Shown here piece by piece: positions 1 to 6,579 of a stretch of 9,356 nt of DNA (position 1 is its first letter; the number at the start of each line of letters is the position of its first letter). Source of the stretch: Campylobacterota bacterium (GTDB lineage Bacteria > Campylobacterota > Campylobacteria > Campylobacterales > Sulfurovaceae); NCBI GenBank assembly GCA_013153825.1, contig JAADDP010000167.1, forward strand, positions 1-9,356, in the 5' to 3' direction. The notes beneath the pieces are model-generated. The model worked only from the letters and a program-made list of their open reading frames with translations, did no database searches and was not told the DNA's origin. A program made the translations under genes and the position numbers.

Positions 1-1800
1 ATAGCCTTAGTTGAAATTATTGATAATGATACAAAATTATATGAAGAAAAAATTAATAATAGAACTATAAATTACTATCAACACAATATAAGAATTTTAG
101 AGGAGAATAGAAATAGACCAAACTTGCCTGAATGTAGAGGAATATTACAAAAAACCTCAGAAAATAGTCCAATATATAAATATATATATGAATGGTATAG
201 TGAAATTATCAATAGAGATAGCTCTAAAAAGCCAAAAGGAGATATCCCTAAATTACAAAATATTACAACTATCGATATAGAGATAAAAAATTTAAAAAGT
301 ATCAAAGAGCTTAAAAAAAAGTTTAGAATAAGATTAAATGGAGAACTATATATAATTGTTGGCAATAATGGACTTGGAAAATCAACACTACTCATCTCCA
401 TAGGTCACTTAACAAAACAGATTTTTCTACAGAGAGAGTTTAAGGGTGATAGTTTTAATAGTAGTAGAATTATATATACCTTCAATAATACTGAGAAGTT
501 TGAGTGGAAAAAGTTTAATCAAAAAAGTGGAGCTAGGGCTTGGACAATTCAAGATAAAACAGCCTCCATGCCTAGGATAGATGGTATTTTTGAATCTGGA
601 ATTGTTTCAGGTGCTCGATTTGAACATTTAGAGTTTAAAAAAGATGTATTGGAGCAAGTTGATAAGAACAAAATAAAGGGTAGTTCGAAACAGGACAAGG
701 ATACCATTAAGTTTATTAGAGATAATCTAAGTTATATTATTGATGGAAAAAGAGATGATAATAGTAGATATAAGTCTCTATTTACCGATGAGGTCTATAT
801 TGAGAAGATTGAAAAAAAGGAGATAATATACTTCTATAGGGATTTTAAAGGAAATATAATATCCGAATACTCTTTTAGTACAGGAGAATATTTCGTATTA
901 GCTCTATTAAAACTAATTAGTGGCAAGAGGAACAAAAATAAAAAATCATTGATAGTTATTGATGAATTAGATATCTCTCTACACCCATTAGCCCAAAATA
1001 GATTAATAGAGTCGATTAACCAATTTAGAAAAGAGTTTAATATCACATTTATAGTTGCTACCCACTCTCCACAAATTATTGAAAACTCCAATGCAAGAAA
1101 TCTATATCTATTTGAAAATAAAGATGGCTATGTATATATATCAAACCCTGTCTATCCAGCCTATCTAACAAAAAGTATATATAAACATAGCTATTATGAT
1201 AAAGTTATTCTAGTAGAGGATGAGTTAGCAAAAAAATTTATAGAGAGATTTATTGATGATGAGTTCAACAATAGGTTTAAATATAGACTATACTATACGA
1301 TAGTTCCAATTGGTGGATGGCAAAAAGTATTTCGTACATTTATAGAGAAAGACAGACATTATATAAATGCAGATGTTATGGCGATATTTGATAAAGATGT
1401 TCAAAGCTATGTAGAATCATATAATATAAAAGAAAATATATTATTTATCCCAGTAGAGGATAATATTGAGAAATATACAGTAAAAAATCTACTTCAAAAT
1501 CCAATATTCCATAGACATATAGAGGCTGAATGTTTAGAAGATATATATAAGTTTGACGATTTAGATATAGCAGAATATAAAAATATAGGTAGCTCTAAAG
1601 ATATTAAAAATATTTTTTATAGAAAAAATGGAGGTAAAGGTTTAATAAATAAGATTGAGAAGTATTCAAAAAATAGATTCAAAGGAAATGAGCATCTAAT
1701 AGAGGAGAAGATAATAGAGTTTATTATTGATGAGTCAAAAGATAAAAAAGAGTATATTGAGTTTAAGAAAAAGTTAAAGAGATTCTTCGATATAAAATAG
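1..1800 (+). CDS. OLD-family-like protein: ABC-type ATPase plus TOPRIM nuclease-like domain (5' partial)
   Basis: The frame is open from base 1 to the TAG at 1798-1800 (599 residues visible). There is no ATG or GTG before codon 190, so the start lies left of the window. Numbering from the first visible codon, the Walker A motif GNNGLGKST is at 121-129 (bases 361-387). An ABC-signature-like STGE is at about 293-296, Walker B LIVIDELD at about 317-324, and the H-loop ATHSP at about 353-357. A TOPRIM-like module follows, with VILVEDE at about 402-408 and a metal-binding-type FDKD at about 463-466. ATPase followed by TOPRIM is the architecture of OLD/GajA-type nucleases, many of which act in phage defence; that role here is inference. 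At least 87 residues precede the ATPase domain, including a lone Cys in LPECRG, and I do not recognise them. No UvrD-like helicase gene follows, so Gabija is not supported on this side. The gene is clearly more AT-rich than those to its right, which suggests acquired DNA. Confidence 0.8.
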   Translation: MALVEIIDNDTKLYEEKINNRTINYYQHNIRILEENRNRPNLPECRGILQKTSENSPIYKYIYEWYSEIINRDSSKKPKGDIPKLQNITTIDIEIKNLKSIKELKKKFRIRLNGELYIIVGNNGLGKSTLLISIGHLTKQIFLQREFKGDSFNSSRIIYTFNNTEKFEWKKFNQKSGARAWTIQDKTASMPRIDGIFESGIVSGARFEHLEFKKDVLEQVDKNKIKGSSKQDKDTIKFIRDNLSYIIDGKRDDNSRYKSLFTDEVYIEKIEKKEIIYFYRDFKGNIISEYSFSTGEYFVLALLKLISGKRNKNKKSLIVIDELDISLHPLAQNRLIESINQFRKEFNITFIVATHSPQIIENSNARNLYLFENKDGYVYISNPVYPAYLTKSIYKHSYYDKVILVEDELAKKFIERFIDDEFNNRFKYRLYYTIVPIGGWQKVFRTFIEKDRHYINADVMAIFDKDVQSYVESYNIKENILFIPVEDNIEKYTVKNLLQNPIFHRHIEAECLEDIYKFDDLDIAEYKNIGSSKDIKNIFYRKNGGKGLINKIEKYSKNRFKGNEHLIEEKIIEFIIDESKDKKEYIEFKKKLKRFFDIK

Positions 1801-1809
1801 GTGTAACCT

Positions 1810-1823
1810 CCCCCATCTGGGGG
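1810..1823. terminator. GC-rich hairpin between convergent genes, possible terminator
   Basis: Five C's at 1810-1814 and five G's at 1819-1823 form a perfect 5-bp stem around an ATCT loop. It lies in the 36-base gap between the stop of the ATPase gene and the stop of the convergent 53-residue ORF. Read on the minus strand, the stem can be lengthened past one A-A mismatch by a G-U and a C-G pair. Neither side has a run of T's, so it is not a textbook intrinsic terminator. Its position between two converging gene ends is the main argument for a termination or mRNA 3'-end role. Confidence 0.35.
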
Positions 1824-1836
1824 TAGATTTAGGCTC

Positions 1837-1998
1837 TTAGTGGCTCTTAGATACCACAACTAACATTTTGATATTTATAGATAGAAATCTCATAAATTGC
1901 CAAATTAGGCAAGTTCTCATCTTCTTAGCAAAAGCACCTGGTATCATTGTCAATGCAAACTGGTCATTTTTCTGAAAATTTATCTCTTCTGGTTTCAT
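1837..1998 (-). CDS. Small conserved-looking protein downstream of the SQR-like gene (53 aa)
   Basis: The ATG is at 1998-1996 and the TAA at 1839-1837 on the minus strand, encoding 53 residues from MKPEEINFQK to VVVSKSH. It starts 16 bases after the stop of the sulfide:quinone oxidoreductase-like gene. A strong AAGGAGT ribosome binding site (complement of 2003-2009) sits five bases before the ATG in that gap. These features argue for a real gene in a two-gene operon. The N-terminal third is polar. The rest, from about residue 28, is rich in Leu, Ile, Val, Trp, Phe and Met with interspersed Arg and Lys, so it could be an amphipathic membrane-associated helix. There is one Cys, at residue 30. 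I do not recognise the family. A role as an accessory or membrane partner of the flavoprotein is inference from position only. Confidence 0.72.
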   Translation of the reverse strand: MKPEEINFQKNDQFALTMIPGAFAKKMRTCLIWQFMRFLSINIKMLVVVSKSH

Positions 1999-2014
1999 AT
2001 TTACTCCTTTAATT

Positions 2015-3481
2015 CTATTCTGGGATTAGTGTCCAACCTGGATATAGCTTCGCCTTATAGATAAACATATAGTGTAGGATATGTTTAATCCAGTGTCCTG
2101 CAAGTCCAATCTCTCCATATGTATATTTTGTATCTCTACCTGTCCCTGGATACTTATCGAAATCTGGAACTACAGGATATACTGTCATCGCTGCAGCTGT
2201 TCCACTAAGGATACCCTTTCCAGCAGATGCCACACAAGCTGCACCCATCTCTGCCATAGATGCCTCATGAAGTTTTGCATCTGGATTTTTAATTCTATCA
2301 CAGATAGATTTCGCCACAGCCTTTCCAATAATTCCAGCAGGCATTCCTGTTCTTGGTGGTGTTGGGTTGATTGGCGTTCCATTCTTAGACTTCATAGGCT
2401 TAGAGATTAGATGTGGAGGGGCAAACGCAATTCCAGCTGCGAAGATATTACCATAATCTGGGTTCTGATATGTTCTTGGCCAATCACTAGCTTTCCACTC
2501 CTCATAAGGCTTAGCTGTATAGTCTGCATCAACCTTCATAAATCCATTTGGAGCAAAGAGCTTATCTGTAATATCTTTTCCACCCTTATCATATGCCTTT
2601 AACCCAACTCCAGCAAATGGAGGAATTAACATAGCAAAATCGAACTCCTCAGTCCCTGTTGAGCCATCTAGTAGCTCATAGTGAGCTTTACCCTCTTCAA
2701 CTTTATTTACATGAGCTCCAATTAGCCATGGAATATCTCTCTCAGCAAATAGAGACTCAGCAAAGAGCTTCGAGCTTACAACATACCCTCCAACCTTCAT
2801 ATGGAGTCCACCCATACCAAAGTCACCCAAGAATGACTCATTTGAAATCCACTTAATATCTACATTATCTCTTACACCAGCCTTTTTCGCCTCATGGTCA
2901 ATATTGAAGATATACTCAAATGCAGCCCCTTGACATGTACACATTCCGTGACCTGTTCCAACAAGTATCTTCTGCTTCTCTCCAGCTTTAGCCTTCTCAA
3001 AAACCTTCTGTAGCTCCTCATTTGCATGGACTGCATGGTCAGCTGTACATACCGAAACTGTATGTTTTCCAAGTTGAGAACCCTCTCCAAGACCTGGAGT
3101 TGCACCAAAGTTTAGTTTAGGTCCTGTAGCGTTAATTAGGTAGTCATAGGTTATCTCATCTCTTTGACCCTCTTTACCTTGACCTGTATACTCTATTGTT
3201 ATATATGGAGTAGCATCCCCATCCTTCCCCTCTGGATGGATAGATAGAGCTTTAGCCTGTCTATAATCTATTCCTGCCTTCTCATATACTGGAGCTAAAG
3301 GGAAGACCACATCCTCTTTTTTCATCTCTCCAACTCCAACCCAAATATTAGATGGTATCCAGTTCCATTTGCTATTTGGAGTTACTACTACAACTTCATG
3401 CTCCTTTCCGAGCCATTTCTTTGCAAAAGTTGCAGCGGTGTGACCAGATACACCACCTCCCATAACTACTAATCGTGCCAT
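2015..3481 (-). CDS. sqr: Sulfide:quinone oxidoreductase-like FAD/NAD(P)-binding flavoprotein
   Basis: The protein has 488 residues. The ATG at 3481-3479 is preceded by a GGAAGG ribosome binding site (complement of 3484-3489). Near the N-terminus is the FAD-binding GGGVSG motif at 8-13. NATGP at 117-121 and NIFAAGIAFAPP at 345-356 match the second and third flavin-binding regions. The latter lacks the GD of NDH-2 enzymes and resembles SQR. Candidate redox Cys residues are C145 (SVCTADHA), C181 and C183 (MCTCQGAAFEY) and C416 near the C-terminus; SQR enzymes use Cys residues in comparable places for polysulfide chemistry. The last 27 residues, rich in aromatic and hydrophobic residues with His and Lys, suit a membrane-surface helix. 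SQRs oxidise sulfide to sulfur or polysulfide and reduce membrane quinone. It is longer than common type I/II enzymes, so a type IV-like (SqrD) or related class is possible. The subtype is inference. It is the first gene of an operon with the 53-residue ORF. Confidence 0.85.
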   Translation of the reverse strand: MARLVVMGGGVSGHTAATFAKKWLGKEHEVVVVTPNSKWNWIPSNIWVGVGEMKKEDVVFPLAPVYEKAGIDYRQAKALSIHPEGKDGDATPYITIEYTGQGKEGQRDEITYDYLINATGPKLNFGATPGLGEGSQLGKHTVSVCTADHAVHANEELQKVFEKAKAGEKQKILVGTGHGMCTCQGAAFEYIFNIDHEAKKAGVRDNVDIKWISNESFLGDFGMGGLHMKVGGYVVSSKLFAESLFAERDIPWLIGAHVNKVEEGKAHYELLDGSTGTEEFDFAMLIPPFAGVGLKAYDKGGKDITDKLFAPNGFMKVDADYTAKPYEEWKASDWPRTYQNPDYGNIFAAGIAFAPPHLISKPMKSKNGTPINPTPPRTGMPAGIIGKAVAKSICDRIKNPDAKLHEASMAEMGAACVASAGKGILSGTAAAMTVYPVVPDFDKYPGTGRDTKYTYGEIGLAGHWIKHILHYMFIYKAKLYPGWTLIPE

Positions 3482-3527
3482 AGCCTTCCTTTATCCAATT
3501 ATTTTATTTATTTTTTTAATTCTATCA

Positions 3528-3533
3528 ATTATA
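3528..3533 (-). promoter_or_regulatory. Putative -10 box (TATAAT) for the SQR-like operon
   Basis: On the minus strand a perfect TATAAT reads from 3533 to 3528, preceded by T-rich DNA and no clear -35. This is typical of Campylobacterota sigma-70 promoters. The expected transcript start is near 3521, giving a leader of about 40 bases to the ATG at 3481. Confidence 0.45.
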
Positions 3534-3676
3534 GATGGAAAAATTTTAAATAAAAGTTAAAATAATAAAATTTTTTTAGAAATATATAAATATTAAACAA
3601 TTATACTCATTAAAATAACTTTTCATTATATTTATAATAAAATTAGATTTACCATATATATACATAATTAAGATGA

Positions 3677-3682
3677 TATAAT
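3677..3682 (+). promoter_or_regulatory. Putative -10 box (TATAAT) for the solute-binding-protein gene
   Basis: A perfect TATAAT lies 25 bases before the chosen ATG at 3708. Transcription would begin near 3689, giving a leader of about 19 bases. No -35 hexamer is recognisable. The region is so AT-rich that chance matches are possible. Confidence 0.4.
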
Positions 3683-3707
3683 TTTATAAAATTTGGATAT
3701 AAAAAAT

Positions 3708-5783
3708 ATGAAACAGATTTTAAAACATTTAATTATCTTATTAATATCTATTGATACGGTATCCTCAACACCTTGGAATAGCCCATATTTAGGGGAAGAG
3801 ATAGAGCAAAAGAGCCTCTTTACAAGCTTCTCCTCCCCCCCAAGACATCTAGACCCTGTGGTATCCTACAGCTCAAATGAGTGGAGTATAATATCTCAAA
3901 TCTATGAGCCACCTCTACAGTATAACTATATAGCAAGACCATATAGAGTTGAACCTTTAACACTTAAAAGTATGCCAGAGATTATATATATAGATGAGAA
4001 TGGGAGCAGAGTTGATAAAAATAGCACAAACATTTCATATACAGATTACATATTTAGATTAAGAGATGATATTCTCTACCAGAACCACCCAGCATTCTTA
4101 AGGGAGAATTGGAACTTAAAAGAAGATATCGACTCAATATATAATCTTAAGCTATCAACTAGAAGATTAATGGCTAGTGACTACATTTACGCCATAAAGA
4201 GGATGGCACTTAGAGATAACAGCTCTCCAATATTGGATATTATGGACGACTATATAGTTGGATTGGGTGACTACTCAAAGATGGTATCAGAACTATTTAA
4301 GAAGAATAGAGATATAGACCTAAGAGATTATAATATCTCAGGGGTTAAGCTTATAGATGATTTCACATTCTCAATTAGAATTAAGGGGAGATACCCACAA
4401 TTTCTATACTGGCTAACTATGAACTTCTTTGCCCCAATTCCATGGGAGGCAGAGAGGTTCTATAACCAAGAGCTTTTAAAGAGAAAAAATATATCTCTAG
4501 ATAGATACCCAATAGGCACAGGTGCATTCTATATGGCAGAGAATAACCCAAATCGAAGAATGGTTCTCATAAAAAATCCAAACTACCACATAGAGTACTA
4601 CCCAAATAGTAGAGAGAGACTCCCTCTATTAGAAAAGGTTATCTTCTCTCTAGAGAAGGAGTCAATCCCCCTATGGAATAAGTTTCTACAGGGCTACTAC
4701 GACTTTTCTGGGGTAAACTCGGAGACATTTGACCAGACAATAGATATATCGGCAGATGGAAATATGGAGCTAAGCCCATCAATGAGAGCCAAAGGGATAA
4801 GATTAAAAAGCTCAATTGCCCCCTCAATATTCTACATGGCATTTAATATGTTAGACCCAGTTGTAGGGGGATACTCAAATGAGGCAAAAAAGCTTCGCCA
4901 AGCAATCTCAATTGCCCAGAGTGAAGAGGAGTATATATCTATATTTCTAAATGGGAGAGGGGTAGTTGCCCAATCTCCAATTCCACCAGAGATTTTTGGA
5001 CATCTAGATGGAAAAGAGGGTATAGACCCCTTTGTATATGACTACATTGATGGAGAGCCTGTTAGAAAGTCGATAGAGTATGCAAAAAGGCTATTGGCAG
5101 AGGCTGGGTATCCAGATGGAGTCTCCAAAGAGACAGGCAAACGGCTAGTGCTATATTACGATACAACCTCTAGTGGGGTAGATGATAGGTCTCTACTTGA
5201 CTGGAGAAGAGAGCAGTTTAAGAAGTTGGGTATCGACCTGATAATTAGGGCTACAGACTACAATAGATTTCAGGAGAAGGTTAGAAAGGGGAGAGTTCAG
5301 ATATTCTCTTGGGGGTGGAATGCCGACTATCCAGACCCAGAAAACTTTCTATTTCTACTATATGGTGGAAATGGTGTTGTAGAGAGTGGTGGGGCTGGTG
5401 TAAACAGTGCAAACTATAAAAATCCAAAATATGATAGGCTATTTGAGCAGATAAAGAGTATGGAGAATAGCCCAGAGAGGTTGAAGAAGATAAGAGAGAT
5501 GGTTAGAGTAGTCCAAGAGGATGCCCCTTGGGTATTTGGAATACATCCAAAATCTCTTATTCTATACCACTCTTGGGTTAAAAATGTTGTTCCAAATGCT
5601 ATGGCTAACAATGTTTTGAAGTATAGAGATATTAATGTGACAGATAGACTTAAGAGGCAGGAGGAGTGGAATAGAGCTATCATATACCCAATATTTATAA
5701 TTTTAGCAACTTTAGGTTTGACCATATATCTTCTTAGACTCTATTATATTAGAAGTCAGAGTTTAACTATATTTAAAACTTAA
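3708..5783 (+). CDS. Family 5 extracellular solute-binding protein (peptide type) with C-terminal membrane anchor
   Basis: The protein has 691 residues from ATG 3708. A TTG at 3693 is in frame but lacks a ribosome binding site, whereas a weak GGA lies ten bases before the ATG. Residues 1-20 form a Sec-type signal peptide (MKQILKHLIILLISI) without a lipobox Cys. The body matches SBP_bac_5 (Opp/Dpp/Yej type). HLDPVVSY is near 48-54, YPIGTGAFYM near 267-276 and NPNYHIEYYP near 290-299. The hallmark WGWNADYPDPENFL is near 535-548. Such proteins bind oligopeptides or similar solutes in the periplasm and deliver them to an ABC permease. Unusually, a hydrophobic segment at about 657-677, followed by Arg and Tyr residues, looks like a membrane anchor at the C-terminus. 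No permease or ATPase genes flank it; minor pilin genes follow after 67 bases. The ligand is unknown. Confidence 0.88.
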   Translation: MKQILKHLIILLISIDTVSSTPWNSPYLGEEIEQKSLFTSFSSPPRHLDPVVSYSSNEWSIISQIYEPPLQYNYIARPYRVEPLTLKSMPEIIYIDENGSRVDKNSTNISYTDYIFRLRDDILYQNHPAFLRENWNLKEDIDSIYNLKLSTRRLMASDYIYAIKRMALRDNSSPILDIMDDYIVGLGDYSKMVSELFKKNRDIDLRDYNISGVKLIDDFTFSIRIKGRYPQFLYWLTMNFFAPIPWEAERFYNQELLKRKNISLDRYPIGTGAFYMAENNPNRRMVLIKNPNYHIEYYPNSRERLPLLEKVIFSLEKESIPLWNKFLQGYYDFSGVNSETFDQTIDISADGNMELSPSMRAKGIRLKSSIAPSIFYMAFNMLDPVVGGYSNEAKKLRQAISIAQSEEEYISIFLNGRGVVAQSPIPPEIFGHLDGKEGIDPFVYDYIDGEPVRKSIEYAKRLLAEAGYPDGVSKETGKRLVLYYDTTSSGVDDRSLLDWRREQFKKLGIDLIIRATDYNRFQEKVRKGRVQIFSWGWNADYPDPENFLFLLYGGNGVVESGGAGVNSANYKNPKYDRLFEQIKSMENSPERLKKIREMVRVVQEDAPWVFGIHPKSLILYHSWVKNVVPNAMANNVLKYRDINVTDRLKRQEEWNRAIIYPIFIILATLGLTIYLLRLYYIRSQSLTIFKT
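3835..3841 (+). repeat. Seven-C homopolymer tract inside the solute-binding-protein gene
   Basis: Seven consecutive C's fall in codons 44-46, within SSPP just after the signal peptide region. The frame is intact at this length. Longer G or C tracts in Campylobacterota genes slip and cause phase variation. At seven bases this is borderline. Confidence 0.6.
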
Positions 5784-5815
5784 AATTATATTTACTATTT
5801 TAATTAGTTTTTATA

Positions 5816-5821
5816 TATAAT
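5816..5821 (+). promoter_or_regulatory. Putative -10 box (TATAAT) for the minor pilin operon
   Basis: A perfect TATAAT lies 29 bases before the ATG at 5851, in T-rich DNA between the solute-binding-protein stop and the first pilin gene. The expected start of transcription is near 5828. A second TATAAT at 5845-5850 touches the start codon and would only give a leaderless transcript, so the first is preferred. This box suggests the pilin genes have their own promoter. Confidence 0.4.
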
Positions 5822-5850
5822 AGAAATAAAAAAAATGGTAGATATATAAT

Positions 5851-6579
5851 ATGAGAAGAGAATTTAAAAGTGGTATAGCGATGATAGAGCTAATATTTGC
5901 TCTAGTCATAATGGGTATCGTTCTACTCCCATCGCCTATGTTAATTCAGCAATCTATAAAGAGTAGTTTTGTAGGTCTACAGCAGGAGTCAATATCTGAA
6001 GTGGCTACACATACAGCAATTCTACTAAGTAAACATTGGGATGAGAATGATTCAAATGTGACTACGGGTGTAGCCCCAATAATCACATTGAGAGGTGAGC
6101 GTCCAGACTCCCCATTCAATTTGGGTGGAATCTCAGATATGAATATATCGGGCAGAACCTCATCTATAGATGATAGGAATATAACGGCATCCCCAATAGG
6201 GGCAGATATAGGTGAGGTTAGCTTTGCACTATTTGATGATATAGATGATTATAATGGTGTAGATTTAAACTTGAGCATCTTCAACCATGAGACCACATCG
6301 GCAAATGAGGGGGAGTATATAGACCAGACTATAGTTATCAATAGTAGGGTCTCCTTCGCAAATGATAGACCTAGTGGAAATATATTGACTGCCCCATCTG
6401 TAGATGCTGGAAATTTAATATATATGGATAGCGACATATCTCCATTCCAGAGCAATATTAAGTTTATTAGTGTCAACTTGAGAAGTGTAAGTGGGGTTGA
6501 GGAGCTGGATAAGAATATAACTCTAAACGCCTTCTCATGCAATATAGGTACATATACAATTGGGGAGAGTCAGTTTTGA
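5851..6579 (+). CDS. Minor pilin/pseudopilin with type IV prepilin leader, first of three
   Basis: The protein has 242 residues. The start is fixed by an in-frame stop at 5839, with ATG 5851 the first start codon after it. The N-terminus is a class III signal: an 8-residue basic leader MRREFKSG, then IAMIELIFALVIMGIVLL. This gives a prepilin peptidase site after Gly8, Glu at mature +5 and a hydrophobic assembly helix. The remaining roughly 205 residues are acidic, rich in Ser, Asn and Asp, with one Cys near the C-terminus, as in the globular heads of minor pilins. I cannot assign it to PilV, GspI or another named subfamily. The ribosome binding site is weak. The gene overlaps the next by four bases and heads a three-gene minor pilin operon, likely forming the priming or tip complex of a type IV pilus or type II secretion pseudopilus. 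Confidence 0.82.
   Translation: MRREFKSGIAMIELIFALVIMGIVLLPSPMLIQQSIKSSFVGLQQESISEVATHTAILLSKHWDENDSNVTTGVAPIITLRGERPDSPFNLGGISDMNISGRTSSIDDRNITASPIGADIGEVSFALFDDIDDYNGVDLNLSIFNHETTSANEGEYIDQTIVINSRVSFANDRPSGNILTAPSVDAGNLIYMDSDISPFQSNIKFISVNLRSVSGVEELDKNITLNAFSCNIGTYTIGESQF
6562..6567 (+). promoter_or_regulatory. Ribosome binding site deciding a TTG start at 6576
   Basis: GGGGAG ends eight bases before the TTG at 6576, a suitable spacing. The alternative ATG at 6537 has no comparable site and would put an implausible 13-residue extension before the prepilin leader. The site lies inside the end of the first pilin gene, fitting translational coupling. Confidence 0.6.

Larger units (their letters stand above)
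3482..3707. other. AT-rich divergent intergenic region
   Basis: These 226 bases separate the divergently transcribed SQR-like and solute-binding-protein genes. I see no coding sequence, RNA gene or strong inverted repeat, only long A and T runs and one good TATAAT box facing each way. The two transcripts therefore probably start here, roughly 165 bases apart. I could not pick out an operator for a sulfide or redox regulator. Confidence 0.6.

Noticed and set aside
78..401. Minus-strand ORF of 107 residues
   Set aside because: It is antisense to the ATPase gene across Walker A, has hydrophobic low-complexity content from reversed AT-rich codons, and has no ribosome binding site.
124..1800. TTG at 124 as the true start of the ATPase gene
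   Set aside because: The frame is open to base 1 with coding-like sequence, and the only AGGAG (101-105) is 18 bases from the TTG, too far for a ribosome binding site.
1..1800. Gabija (GajA) assignment for the ATPase-TOPRIM protein
   Set aside because: The expected UvrD-like helicase partner is not downstream; the next genes are a convergent SQR operon.
1832..1850. Nine-base direct repeat GGCTCTTAG
   Set aside because: Only two copies ten bases apart, partly inside the end of the small ORF; no mobile-element ends or array found.
2081..3108. Several short ORFs on both strands within the SQR-like gene
   Set aside because: All overlap the strongly supported flavoprotein frame and show no family features.
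3693..3707. TTG start for the solute-binding protein
   Set aside because: There is no ribosome binding site, and starting at ATG 3708 gives a normal signal peptide.
6537..6575. ATG 6537 as start of the second pilin gene
   Set aside because: It adds 13 residues before a leader that is already complete from TTG 6576, and lacks a ribosome binding site.
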